Assembly: GCA_002256385.1 (NCBI GenBank)
Contig: NKJD01000032.1
Location: 1-38,686 of the forward strand
Length of the DNA: 38,686 nt
Source of the DNA: Flavobacterium sp. BFFFF2
GTDB lineage: Bacteria > Bacteroidota > Bacteroidia > Flavobacteriales > Flavobacteriaceae
Reading direction: 5' to 3'
Made by a program: the position numbers and the translations under genes. The notes below the pieces were generated by a model. It saw only the letters and a list, made by a program, of their open reading frames with translations, was not told the DNA's origin and did no database searches. Shown in pieces: positions 25,981 through 34,851 of the stretch; within the stretch, counting starts at the first letter, position 1, and every line of letters begins with the position of its first letter.

Positions 25981-27831
25981 TTATTCTTTCAGAATTTTGC
26001 GTGTAATTGTTGCTTCCGCGCTTATGAATTTAGCAAAATATACGCCCGATTGTAAATTACTGATGTCAAAATGTTGGTCTTCAAACGAGGTGAAAGAAGT
26101 TACTACTTTTCCACTCAAATCAGTGATTTCAATGCGGTCAATATTTAGATTAGATTGCGATTTAAAATTAAATGAACCTTTTGAGGGGTTTGGAAATACA
26201 AAAAATTCTTTGTCTAGCTCAAAATGTGAAGATGATAAATTAAGACCCGTTCCAGCACTTCCAATTAAAGCAAAATCTTGGTGACCATTAGTTAAGTTGC
26301 CTTTATGGGTAACCTGAATAGTATACACCCCCGGGTCAGCATTAGAAATTTCGATCACTTCAATGTTGTCTACATTATTATCTGAATCATTAGTTGCTGG
26401 CGAAGTATAATTATCAGCGTCTAACCTCCAAGGATAAAAAATTTGACCATCTTTAAATATTTTTAAATCTAAATTATTTTTTAATCTGGCTACTCTATTG
26501 TCTGCGACGGCTGCATTCTGTAATCCAGTTGGATCCGTCCAACAAATACTAATTTTTAGATTTTGGGCGTTATCCACTGTGAAATTACGGGTATATATAG
26601 CTTGGTTATTTAAGGTCTGCATTTCAAGGATGCTGCTTGTAGAGGCTGTACTTATTAATTTAGCAGCCGTCTGCCCATCAGCTAAACCCCATCCAAATGA
26701 ATAATCAGGACCAGGATTGTCTCCAGCTTCTCGGGCGGTGTGACACAGTAGACCTCGAACCATGGCCGCCTTCATGTATTGATCTGCATTTATATTGTTG
26801 TAATGTTTTTGCAACAATACAATAAGACCCGTAATAGCAGGACATGCCATTGAAGTCCCTTGATATGTATCATAAAGCGTGTTTGAAGTACTGATACATG
26901 AATAAACGCCAACTCCTTTCGCAGAAATATCTGGTTTAATTCTTCCGTCATCAGTAGGCCCCCAATTACTAAAAGAACTCATCAGTACACTAGTATTGTC
27001 AATATAGCTATTTACTTGTTCAACGGCAGCCACAGTCAGTACATTTTTAGCTACTGTGGTACCTGTAAGTAAGTCAAAGCCAATCTTTGCCGACGCTTGA
27101 TTGAGCGCGGGGTCGTCTCGATCATTACCAGCTGCATGTACAATCTGATAATATGGATAGGTATTGCTTAGGTTGTCAATCTCTGCAGATGATGAATCAT
27201 AAGCGCCAAAACGCCAAGTGTCTAATGTACTTGCTACATATCCATATGAGTGGTTTGACACCAAATACCCATCAGCAGCAAAGGTGCCCATTTCAGTTCC
27301 ATCATTGTCCCAATCGTAAGTTTTTGCAGTGGCACCGTAAGCAATACCTTTTGCTGCGGGCTTAATACCCGCTGCACAAATGGTCCCTGTCACGTGTGTG
27401 GCATGGTTACTTAAAGTGGTACCCCCATCTGAGATGGTAATTTTACCGCTTAATTCATTATGTGTATTTCTTACTTTTCCGCCATCCCAAACACCAGCAA
27501 CCATACCGCTACCTGTTACACTCAAACCTAAACTACCTCCAGGATACATGGAATTAGCTCTCATGGTTTTTGACGAACCTGCATTGTCAGTGGTGTAAAA
27601 AATAGGGGTGTCATCTATAAACTTATTTGGAATCGGACAATTGGCTCCACAAGTTGATAAGTATTTTGCCAATTTCAATTTGTAAACTTGTTTGTCAAGT
27701 TCTTGTTTTTCGATTAGCGCTTTCTGTGCAGCCGGAGAAGTAGACTTTTTAATCAATTCACGTTCTGATGCTGATTGTGACAAAACAGAACAGCTGAACA
27801 AAAAAGTGGCAATGAGTAATACTGTTTTCAT
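25981..27831 (-). CDS. Secreted S8 (subtilisin-like) serine protease with T9SS sorting domain
   Basis: The 616 residues include a signal peptide (1-19) and a short pro-region with a Cys pair (CGANC, 61-65). The S8 catalytic domain has D116 (AGVWDGG), H143 (NHATHVTGT), the oxyanion Asn in HAAGND (N236) and nucleophile S327 (GTSMACP). A P-domain-like beta region (about 395-525) and a type 9 secretion C-terminal domain (about 540-616; FPNPSKGSF ... GVYFAKF ... ILKE) follow. The intact triad indicates an active protease that is exported through the outer membrane. It lies just after susCD on the same strand, which suggests it feeds that importer with peptides. No promoter box was found ahead of it. 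Confidence 0.93.
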   Translation of the reverse strand: MKTVLLIATFLFSCSVLSQSASERELIKKSTSPAAQKALIEKQELDKQVYKLKLAKYLSTCGANCPIPNKFIDDTPIFYTTDNAGSSKTMRANSMYPGGSLGLSVTGSGMVAGVWDGGKVRNTHNELSGKITISDGGTTLSNHATHVTGTICAAGIKPAAKGIAYGATAKTYDWDNDGTEMGTFAADGYLVSNHSYGYVASTLDTWRFGAYDSSSAEIDNLSNTYPYYQIVHAAGNDRDDPALNQASAKIGFDLLTGTTVAKNVLTVAAVEQVNSYIDNTSVLMSSFSNWGPTDDGRIKPDISAKGVGVYSCISTSNTLYDTYQGTSMACPAITGLIVLLQKHYNNINADQYMKAAMVRGLLCHTAREAGDNPGPDYSFGWGLADGQTAAKLISTASTSSILEMQTLNNQAIYTRNFTVDNAQNLKISICWTDPTGLQNAAVADNRVARLKNNLDLKIFKDGQIFYPWRLDADNYTSPATNDSDNNVDNIEVIEISNADPGVYTIQVTHKGNLTNGHQDFALIGSAGTGLNLSSSHFELDKEFFVFPNPSKGSFNFKSQSNLNIDRIEITDLSGKVVTSFTSFEDQHFDISNLQSGVYFAKFISAEATITRKILKE

Positions 27832-27839
27832 AATTAGTT

Positions 27840-27871
27840 ATATAAAATAAACCTGACCGAAGCCAGGTTTA
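27840..27871 (-). terminator. Terminator after susD with CUUCGG tetraloop
   Basis: On the minus strand TAAACCTGGC pairs with GTCAGGTTTA (one G-T wobble) around TTCG, closed by a C-G pair, then TTTTATAT. It separates susCD from the protease gene. The T tract is interrupted, so some read-through into the protease gene is plausible. Confidence 0.8.
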
Positions 27872-27894
27872 TATTGTTTACAAATTAATTGATA

Positions 27895-29532
27895 TTAATA
27901 ACCAGGATTCTGACCACAATTAGCATTTGCATTTAATTCAGAAAACGGAATAGGTAATGTAAAACGGTAATCTGTGATCGGTAAAGTAATTGGTTGACCT
28001 GGAATGATATCATCCGTTGGGTCACGATCAATACTCGAATTGGTAATTGGACCTAGTCTTTTTAAATCCATTAAGCGATGCCCTTCAAAGCACAATTCTT
28101 TACGTCTTTCAAGTAATATATCAGCTAACGCATCAGTCATTGAAGTGTAATTTGGAAGCGGTTGAGAAACAGCCGCATTGCCTAACGCAAAACGTTTGTC
28201 ACGTAATTTTTTCAACATGGCAGCAGTCGAATTAGCAGCTCCATTATAGTTGTTCGTTCTTGCGTAACATTCCGCTAATATCAGATACATTTCAGAGGTT
28301 CGGAACACTTTAATGTCATTTCTTAACACTGCAGTTCCACCTTTTCCTGGATATTTATCGATAATAAGTACATCTGTATTCATGTAATTAATATTTGTTG
28401 CATAATTTTTGTCCACTTTTGAACTTGCATCCACTACAGCGAATAATCGAACATCAAATTGACCTGTTGGCGCAGTTCTAAGTAAGTTAAATAATTTACG
28501 TCCCACTTCAAAAAATGGAGAACCTGTTGCATCTGACTTATTTGTATTAAAATAACCACCCATATCTGTCCACCCATTTTGTACTGGTCTAGATAACGAA
28601 AAAATAGATTCTGAAAAATTAATGTCATACCACATTTTCTTATACGGATTAGATGTAGTTAAACCACCAACGGAATTCCAAAAAGCTAGATTTAAAGTTC
28701 CTGAATTAACACCTGTTAAAACAAATGGGTTTGAAGTGGGTATTGGATTCGGATTTTCTAAAGCTCCATTTGAATTAATGGCCTCTTGGGCATATTGTTG
28801 TGCCAAAGTATAGTTTCCACGGTATAAGTAGAAACGAGCTCTAAATGCATTTAGCATATTTGGTGAAATATAGTATCTAATAGGATCTGATGCTAAAATA
28901 CGGACACTAGTGTCGATGTTGTCTGCGGCAAAAGTAATATCACTTTCAATCAAGGCTGCTACCTCCCCCGTTGTGCTTCTTGGTAAATCATCACTGATTT
29001 GAGGAACATTCGTATATAATATCACGCCAGGTGCACTATCATTGGTAATGTCTGGCGAATAGTAACTTAATAATTCGAAATAAGCCAAAGCTCTGATGGC
29101 TCTTGTTTGTGACATCATGTCATTCCAGATAATGAGGTCACTAGCTCCTTCTGGAGTACTGGCATCTGGTTTAATTAAGTTTGCCGATTTAATAAGTCGA
29201 TTACATCGGTTGATTGTTTGGTACTGACCGTACCAAATCGATTCTGCAAAAGCATTGCCTTGGTTAATTTGAAACCGGTGCGTATCAAAGTTTTGTCCGC
29301 CTGATCCTAAACCTGTTCCACATTCATCTGTGAAAATGGCCGAATAAGCAATTTCATCTTCTGTTCCTAGAGTTGAATATACGCCATTCAAGTAGTCTTG
29401 CATATCACTTAAAGTGTTAATGGCATTTGACTCTCTTAATTCACCTTCCTGTACTATATTATAGGCATCACTGCATGAATGTAGCGATCCTATAAATAAT
29501 ATAATGACAATAATATTTAATATTTTTTTCAT
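27895..29532 (-). CDS. SusD/RagB family outer-membrane lipoprotein
   Basis: The surface-exposed nutrient-binding lid of a SusCD importer. The 545 residues begin with a lipoprotein signal and lipobox SLHSC (Cys20). N-terminal TPR-like helices (SESIWYGQYQTINRCNRLI region) and the SusD C-terminal block ELLLERRKELCFEGHRLMDLKRLG-type (here DILLERRKELCFEGHR) are clear. It lies 12 bases after susC, the standard order. No carbohydrate-active enzyme lies nearby; the neighbour is a secreted protease, so a peptide ligand (as for RagB) is the better guess. Confidence 0.95.
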   Translation of the reverse strand: MKKILNIIVIILFIGSLHSCSDAYNIVQEGELRESNAINTLSDMQDYLNGVYSTLGTEDEIAYSAIFTDECGTGLGSGGQNFDTHRFQINQGNAFAESIWYGQYQTINRCNRLIKSANLIKPDASTPEGASDLIIWNDMMSQTRAIRALAYFELLSYYSPDITNDSAPGVILYTNVPQISDDLPRSTTGEVAALIESDITFAADNIDTSVRILASDPIRYYISPNMLNAFRARFYLYRGNYTLAQQYAQEAINSNGALENPNPIPTSNPFVLTGVNSGTLNLAFWNSVGGLTTSNPYKKMWYDINFSESIFSLSRPVQNGWTDMGGYFNTNKSDATGSPFFEVGRKLFNLLRTAPTGQFDVRLFAVVDASSKVDKNYATNINYMNTDVLIIDKYPGKGGTAVLRNDIKVFRTSEMYLILAECYARTNNYNGAANSTAAMLKKLRDKRFALGNAAVSQPLPNYTSMTDALADILLERRKELCFEGHRLMDLKRLGPITNSSIDRDPTDDIIPGQPITLPITDYRFTLPIPFSELNANANCGQNPGY

Positions 29533-29544
29533 ATCGATGTATAA

Positions 29545-32500
29545 TTAAAATTCTAAGTTTAAGCCGAAGGAAGTAGTTTTTGGAAGTGGGTAATTCCCCC
29601 ATGTAGTAACCTCTGGATCAAATCCTTTCCATTTTGTCCATGTAAGGTAGTTCTCTAATTGAGCAAATATTTTTACACTTTTAATAAAAGTTTTTGCTAA
29701 GAAACTTGGATTCACATTATACCCTAACATCACGTTCTTCATACGTAAAAATGAAGCATCTCGCAAAAATATATCTGATAGGTCAGTACCTAATGAATAA
29801 TTATTTGCAAATAATGACGGCACGCTTGACTGGGTATTTGTAGGACTCCACGCGTTTAATAAATCAGCCGATTTATTTTGCTGGCCGATAGACGCTGGAT
29901 TGTATAACATATTTAAGTTGTTATCCCAAGCCCACACGTCGTATGCGTAAGAAAATTGCGCGTCTACAAAAAAACCACTGTAATCAAAATTAAATCCAAA
30001 ACCACCTGTTACCGCTGGTGCGTAACTTTTACCAGTTCTTCTTAAATCATTGGTAGTTGGACTTTCAGTATAGCTTCCTTTGGAATCTAAAAATAGTAAG
30101 TTTCCTGTAGCAGGATTAACTCCAACGTAAGGTACCATATAATATTCACCAATTCTTGCACCATTTTCTCTTATTTCTGAGCCACCTACCACCGTTCTTT
30201 CGATGTCGTAATAATAACCATGGTTGTACGTGGTGTTGAAATTTAATGTCAATTTAACATTTTTAGCATCTTTTATTAATTTGTATCTTAAAAGCAATTC
30301 TATTCCGTCATTTCTAAGTGTACCATTATTGCCAGACATTGTAGTGCCATTTCCGACAACTGCTGATATGTTAATGTTGTTTAATAGTTTATTTGTTTGA
30401 CGGCGATACACGTCTATATTTCCAGATAATCTGTTTTTAAATACCTCAAAGTCAATTCCTATATTTGTCATTACTTGTTCTTCCCACTGCAATGTATTAT
30501 TTGGAATTTGTGAAGTAAATAACCCCCCATTGTTATCATAGCCAATTCCGCTAGCAACCAAGTCACGAACTAAATTATTTGAAGTATAAATAGCATTTCC
30601 ACCTATGCCTGCATAACCAAGGTTTTGATTTCCTTGTGTACCATAAGAAAAACGTAGTTTTAACATGCTGAATGGTGAGTTTTTCATAAAATCTTCTTTG
30701 TCAATATTCCAACGAGCCCCAATTGACCAAAAGGTTCCCCATTTATATTCGTCTATAAATCGATAGCTGGCATCCCGACGAACAATTCCTTCAAAACCAA
30801 ATCGAGAATCAAAATCATAGGCTATGGTGCCAAAATAAGAGAATGTACCAGCAATAGCTTGTGAACCACTTACTGTTGGTGCATTGTTAGGGAAGTTTGC
30901 ATTATCATTTGGCATCCAACCTGTTCCAGCGCCAAATGCATAAGTTTGTAAATTCAAACCATTGTGTCTCTGTGCACTGCTAGACAAAAGGTAACGTGCA
31001 AATTCGCTAAATACAGATACGTCTAGACTGTGTTTTTCTTTGAATTTTTTAGTATAGGTTAAACTGTTAATAGAAGTAATGCTAAAATCTCTTGAGTTTA
31101 CTCGCTGTTCTAAGCCACCATAGGTCAATCCATTTGTCTCTCTAACAGCGATGGCTAAATAGGACCATGGAGCCCTTGCATTGGTTCGTTCAGATGAAGT
31201 TAAATCAATTCCCAGCTTTGAGGTAAAAGAAAATGCTTTGCTGATATTGTATGTAGCAGAAATGTTTCCTAATATTTTTAACTCATTAATTCTATTAGGT
31301 AAATTATTTGGGGTGAGTACATTTAAAAGTACATAAGCACTATTTCCATCATTAAAGTTTGTGCCGATTTGGTTGAATAAATTTTGACCATTTGCAGTAT
31401 CATATTGATTTAGATCAAGATAGGGTAATGCAGTAAAAACACCTTGTAATGGATTTTGAATCGTGTTGTTATTGATACTTGCCGTTGTCCCTGAATTGCT
31501 TTCTTGTACTAATTGATAACGTCTAGAAAATGCAGCCGTGAAAGATGAATTAATAACTAATTTTTCATCACTTGTGCGAGCAGTTGTATTCGTTCTGAAA
31601 GTAAAACGTTTGAAATTGGTCGTAGGAACAATTCCTTCTTGATCCATGTAACTGATTGACGAAAAATTGGAAACATTTTTGCCTCCAAAAGTAAAACTTA
31701 AATTGTGATTGGTAGTTGTACCTACATTAAAAAACACTTTACGATAATCTACTGATTTGAATGCGTTAATTTGAGCATCCGTTAGTACAACACCATCTGC
31801 ATTGTTCACATTCGGATTTGCGCCAAAGCCTGCTCCAGTACTTGCTGAACGTTCTATGGTTAATAATTGTTGTGAATTGGCAATTCCATAATGGTCTTCT
31901 TGCAGTTCGTTTGTACCAGTGGTTACTGAATAGGAAAAACTTTGTTTTGAATCAAATTTACCTGTCTTCGTTTTAACAAGTATAACGCCATTTGCTCCAC
32001 GGTTACCGTAAATTGAAGTAGCAATTGCATCTCTAAGTACAGTAATACTTTCAATGTCACTGGAGTTAATACTTCTAAATACCACACCATTAGCAGGTAC
32101 CCCATCGATTACATATAGAGGCGTTGTATCTGAATTGATAGACCCTAAGCCTCGAATAGTTACGTCAATATTTGCAGAGCCCGGACTACCAGAGTTAGTG
32201 TTAATAACCAAACCTGGCGAATTTCCTTGAAGTGACTGAATAAAAGAAACGTTGGGTCTGTTCTTTAAGGTTTCAGAAGTAATGGTTGTTCCTGCAATTA
32301 CTGACTTAGGTTTTGTTGATTTTCGGTCGTAACCCGTGTTAACTACTACATCTTCAAGAATAATTCCTCTTTGGAGTTTGATGTTTAATTTGTTTGAAGC
32401 TCCTACTTTCATTACTTGAGTTTCATAACCTACAAAAGAGAATTCCAATTCACCTCCTTGATTTACAGAAATAGAAAATTTTCCATCTAAATCTGTTTGT

Positions 32501-32655
32501 ATTCCTTTTTTGGCTCCTTTTACTTTAATGTTTACCCCAGGTAGTGCACCTGATTCATCTGACACGACTCCCGATACAGTTTTTTCCTGTGCGAAAGAAA
32601 GCTGTAATGTAAACGCCAGTATGCACGTTAAAATCCATTTAAACTTCGATCTCAT
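29545..32655 (-). CDS. SusC/RagA family TonB-linked outer-membrane transporter
   Basis: A 22-strand TonB-dependent barrel that works with SusD. The 1036 residues contain a signal peptide (1-22, ending SFAQ). A CarboxypepD_reg-like domain (about 25-95; VSGVVSDESGALPGVNI, DLDGKFSI) comes next, then a TonB-dependent plug (about 115-225; the TIRGLGSINSD and PLYVIDGVPANG motifs define the SusC/RagA family). The barrel ends with TTSFGLNLEF. It begins the susCD unit. No ECF sigma/anti-sigma pair or hybrid sensor is adjacent, so its regulator lies elsewhere. The upstream region lacks a TAnnTTTG box but has repeated TTCTTAA motifs. Confidence 0.95.
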   Translation of the reverse strand: MRSKFKWILTCILAFTLQLSFAQEKTVSGVVSDESGALPGVNIKVKGAKKGIQTDLDGKFSISVNQGGELEFSFVGYETQVMKVGASNKLNIKLQRGIILEDVVVNTGYDRKSTKPKSVIAGTTITSETLKNRPNVSFIQSLQGNSPGLVINTNSGSPGSANIDVTIRGLGSINSDTTPLYVIDGVPANGVVFRSINSSDIESITVLRDAIATSIYGNRGANGVILVKTKTGKFDSKQSFSYSVTTGTNELQEDHYGIANSQQLLTIERSASTGAGFGANPNVNNADGVVLTDAQINAFKSVDYRKVFFNVGTTTNHNLSFTFGGKNVSNFSSISYMDQEGIVPTTNFKRFTFRTNTTARTSDEKLVINSSFTAAFSRRYQLVQESNSGTTASINNNTIQNPLQGVFTALPYLDLNQYDTANGQNLFNQIGTNFNDGNSAYVLLNVLTPNNLPNRINELKILGNISATYNISKAFSFTSKLGIDLTSSERTNARAPWSYLAIAVRETNGLTYGGLEQRVNSRDFSITSINSLTYTKKFKEKHSLDVSVFSEFARYLLSSSAQRHNGLNLQTYAFGAGTGWMPNDNANFPNNAPTVSGSQAIAGTFSYFGTIAYDFDSRFGFEGIVRRDASYRFIDEYKWGTFWSIGARWNIDKEDFMKNSPFSMLKLRFSYGTQGNQNLGYAGIGGNAIYTSNNLVRDLVASGIGYDNNGGLFTSQIPNNTLQWEEQVMTNIGIDFEVFKNRLSGNIDVYRRQTNKLLNNINISAVVGNGTTMSGNNGTLRNDGIELLLRYKLIKDAKNVKLTLNFNTTYNHGYYYDIERTVVGGSEIRENGARIGEYYMVPYVGVNPATGNLLFLDSKGSYTESPTTNDLRRTGKSYAPAVTGGFGFNFDYSGFFVDAQFSYAYDVWAWDNNLNMLYNPASIGQQNKSADLLNAWSPTNTQSSVPSLFANNYSLGTDLSDIFLRDASFLRMKNVMLGYNVNPSFLAKTFIKSVKIFAQLENYLTWTKWKGFDPEVTTWGNYPLPKTTSFGLNLEF

Positions 32656-32686
32656 ATTTTTTTTATTAGAGTTAGTTATTCGGCAA

Positions 32687-32721
32687 ACTTCTTAATAATT
32701 TCTTAATCTCGCAAATCTTAA
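32687..32721. promoter_or_regulatory. Direct TTCTTAA repeats upstream of susC (candidate operator)
   Basis: TTCTTAA occurs at 32689-32695 and 32700-32706, 11 bases apart start to start, about one helical turn. A variant, ATCTTAA, occurs at 32715-32721. A full palindrome TTTCTTAAGAAA follows at 32761-32772. All lie in the 180-base divergent region between susC and rnhB, where susC has no recognisable -7 box. No binding protein can be named. Confidence 0.35.
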
Positions 32722-32787
32722 TGGTTAAATTTTACTATTACGCATTGCGGAATTTTTGTTTTTCTTAAGAAATTGGAAAACTAATTA

Positions 32788-32814
32788 TTGTTAAGACTCA
32801 AATTGGTACATTTG
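32788..32814 (+). promoter_or_regulatory. rnhB promoter
   Basis: TTG (32788-32790) and TACATTTG (32807-32814), 16 bases apart. The leader to the ATG at 32836 would be about 15-20 bases. Confidence 0.6.
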
Positions 32815-32835
32815 GTTGCTTTAAATTTAACAATT

Positions 32836-33438
32836 ATGTTGTTGTCTCAATGGAGTGAATTCCAATTAGAAGCGGGTGCTGACGAAGCTGGAAGAGGTTG
32901 TTTGGCTGGTCCTGTGACTGCTGCTGCTGTACTATTTCCAGACGGATTTAAAGAATCAAGATTGAACGATTCAAAGAAATTATCAAAAAAGGATCGGGAT
33001 TATTTACGGCCATTAATTGAAGATCGGGCCTTATCTTTTCACGTTGTACATGTTGACACTAATGAAATTGATAAAATAAATATATTGAATGCATCCATTA
33101 AAGGGATGTCTATTTGTTTGGAGAATTTAAATCCAAGACCGGAATTCGCCATTGTTGATGGAAATAGATTTCATCGTTTAGCTCAAATTCCGCATCAATG
33201 CATTATCAAGGGTGATTCAAAATATTTATCTATCGCTGCAGCTTCCATATTAGCAAAGACCTATCGAGATGAATTGATGTTTGTATTGGATCAAGAGTTT
33301 CCTGAGTACGGTTGGAAAAAGAACAAGGGGTATCCGACCAAAGCACATTTTACTTCCATTATGAGACATGGTGCCAGTGAGTATCACCGGAAAACATTCC
33401 GTTTGTTTCCGAATGATCAATTTTCATTAGATGTGTAA
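32836..33438 (+). CDS. rnhB: Ribonuclease HII
   Basis: Cleaves the RNA strand of RNA-DNA hybrids and single ribonucleotides in DNA. The 200 residues carry the acidic active site: D16-E17 in [14 protein letters not shown]108 in FAIVDGN and the aspartate of AKTYRDELM (about 145). The ATG at 32836 was chosen over a TTG at 32788 because the latter lies in the promoter and adds residues not seen in the family. A shared terminator follows. Confidence 0.96.
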   Translation: MLLSQWSEFQLEAGADEAGRGCLAGPVTAAAVLFPDGFKESRLNDSKKLSKKDRDYLRPLIEDRALSFHVVHVDTNEIDKINILNASIKGMSICLENLNPRPEFAIVDGNRFHRLAQIPHQCIIKGDSKYLSIAAASILAKTYRDELMFVLDQEFPEYGWKKNKGYPTKAHFTSIMRHGASEYHRKTFRLFPNDQFSLDV

Positions 33439-33441
33439 AAT

Positions 33442-33473
33442 AAAAAAAGAGGAGTTTTAGCTCCTCTTTTTTT
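33442..33473. terminator. Symmetric terminator between rnhB and the fasciclin gene
   Basis: GAGGAG/CTCCTC with loop TTTTAG, flanked by seven A on one side and seven T on the other. It lies between two convergent genes and serves both. Confidence 0.88.
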
Positions 33474-33492
33474 ATAAAATAAATTATCAGAC

Positions 33493-34023
33493 TTAGTTTG
33501 CTGACAAGTATCCATCAATTGGAAATAATCTGCCATTTGTGCAATTTACATCATAAGCTAATACTTGGTTTTGATTACCAGGTATATCAGTTACTTTCGG
33601 GATCATTTTACCGTATCCATCATCTACTAAAGTGATTTTTAGCTTGATTGAATTGAAAGATGTAGTGAATTCTGCATTGTCAACAAATTGCGATGAATAT
33701 AAAATAGTAGGAACTATGTAATATTTAATTACATCCACTAATTTCTGATGATCTAAATCTTCTTGTTGTTGAACGCTCCTTCCTAATTGACTTTTAAGTT
33801 GGTCATCTTTTGGGACAAAAACGGTTACGTTTCCATTATTTATAACATCAATCAATCCTGTTAGCACTAATGCTTTGTGAAATTCACTATAGTCAGCAGT
33901 GCTAGATGTGATTTGAGATATTGATAAAGTACCGATGTCTTTTTCTACCTTTTCGGCAGTGCAAGAACTTAATAAAATAGAGCTAATAAATAAACCAAAA
34001 AATAGTTTCAAATTTGTTTTCAT
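33493..34023 (-). CDS. Fasciclin-domain lipoprotein
   Basis: The 176 residues begin with a lipoprotein signal with lipobox LLSSC (Cys21). A single fasciclin (FAS1) domain follows (about 35-170). The FHKALVLTGLIDVINNGNVTVFVPKDDQL block is the FAS1 H1 motif region (with 'TVFVPKD' for the usual TVFAPTD). FAS1 domains mediate adhesion and are often surface lipoproteins in Bacteroidota. A later YYIVPTILYS matches the H2 region (typical YHIVPG). It has its own promoter and appears monocistronic. Confidence 0.83.
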   Translation of the reverse strand: MKTNLKLFFGLFISSILLSSCTAEKVEKDIGTLSISQITSSTADYSEFHKALVLTGLIDVINNGNVTVFVPKDDQLKSQLGRSVQQQEDLDHQKLVDVIKYYIVPTILYSSQFVDNAEFTTSFNSIKLKITLVDDGYGKMIPKVTDIPGNQNQVLAYDVNCTNGRLFPIDGYLSAN

Positions 34024-34041
34024 CTTATTTTAGATTTGATG

Positions 34042-34049
34042 CAAAGTTA
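34042..34049 (-). promoter_or_regulatory. -7 promoter element of the fasciclin gene
   Basis: TAACTTTG on the minus strand, followed by CATCA, 18 bases before the start codon. No -33 TTTG at the expected place. Confidence 0.6.
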
Positions 34050-34114
34050 AAAAAATATTAATATGTTGCATTAGAATGTTCATTTTTTTAGAAAAAAATC
34101 AATTCAATTGATTT

Positions 34115-34834
34115 TTACAGAATAGAATTGTTAATCATTTTAGTAAGGTCTCCCTCAAACAGCATCCCAAAATGGTGGCGTATTTTATTCGAAACTTCTT
34201 CAAGTGGAATCATTGTGCCCAACTCAGCTTGCATTGACGTGACGCCTTTTCCACGAATCCCACAAGGAATGATGTGGTCAAAGTAACCTAAGTCTACATT
34301 TACATTCAAGGCAAAACCATGCATGGTAACCCACCTGGATGCGCGTACACCCATAGCACATATTTTGCGCGCAAATGGCGTGCCTACGTCAAGCCAAACG
34401 CCTGTTTCGCCTTCGCTTCGGGTTCCATGCAGTCCATATTCAGCTAACATTAATATGATAGTTTCTTCTAGCAACCGTAAATATTTATGGATGTCAGTAA
34501 AAAAATAATCTAAATTTAATATCGGATAGCCCACCAATTGGCCAGGGCCATGAAAAGTGATGTCGCCTCCACGATTAATTTTATAAAATTGAATGCCCTT
34601 CTTTTGCAATTGGGCTTCGTTAAGGAGCAAATGTGACATGCTCCCGCTTTTGCCCAAAGTATAAACAGGTGGATGTTCCACAAAAAGAAAATAATTAGGG
34701 GTTGGCTCCATTGATTTTCCTTGTCTTATAGCCGTTTTTTGAGTGACAATTTCTTGAAACAACTGTTCTTGCAAATCCCATACTTTTTGATAGTCTTGCG
34801 TGCCTAATTCAGAAAACAATATCGTTTTATTCAT
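34115..34834 (-). CDS. lipB: Octanoyl-[acyl-carrier-protein]:protein N-octanoyltransferase
   Basis: Transfers octanoate from ACP to the lipoyl domains of 2-oxoacid dehydrogenases and GcvH, the first step of endogenous lipoylation. The 239 residues contain RGGDITFHGPGQLVGYP (88-104), the catalytic lysine K157 in ARKICAMG and the acyl-thioester cysteine C191 in IIPCGI. It lies 17 bases downstream of the LuxE-like gene and is probably co-transcribed from that gene's promoter; I found no box of its own. Confidence 0.95.
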   Translation of the reverse strand: MNKTILFSELGTQDYQKVWDLQEQLFQEIVTQKTAIRQGKSMEPTPNYFLFVEHPPVYTLGKSGSMSHLLLNEAQLQKKGIQFYKINRGGDITFHGPGQLVGYPILNLDYFFTDIHKYLRLLEETIILMLAEYGLHGTRSEGETGVWLDVGTPFARKICAMGVRASRWVTMHGFALNVNVDLGYFDHIIPCGIRGKGVTSMQAELGTMIPLEEVSNKIRHHFGMLFEGDLTKMINNSIL

Positions 34835-34851
34835 TTTGTGTATTGATAAAA

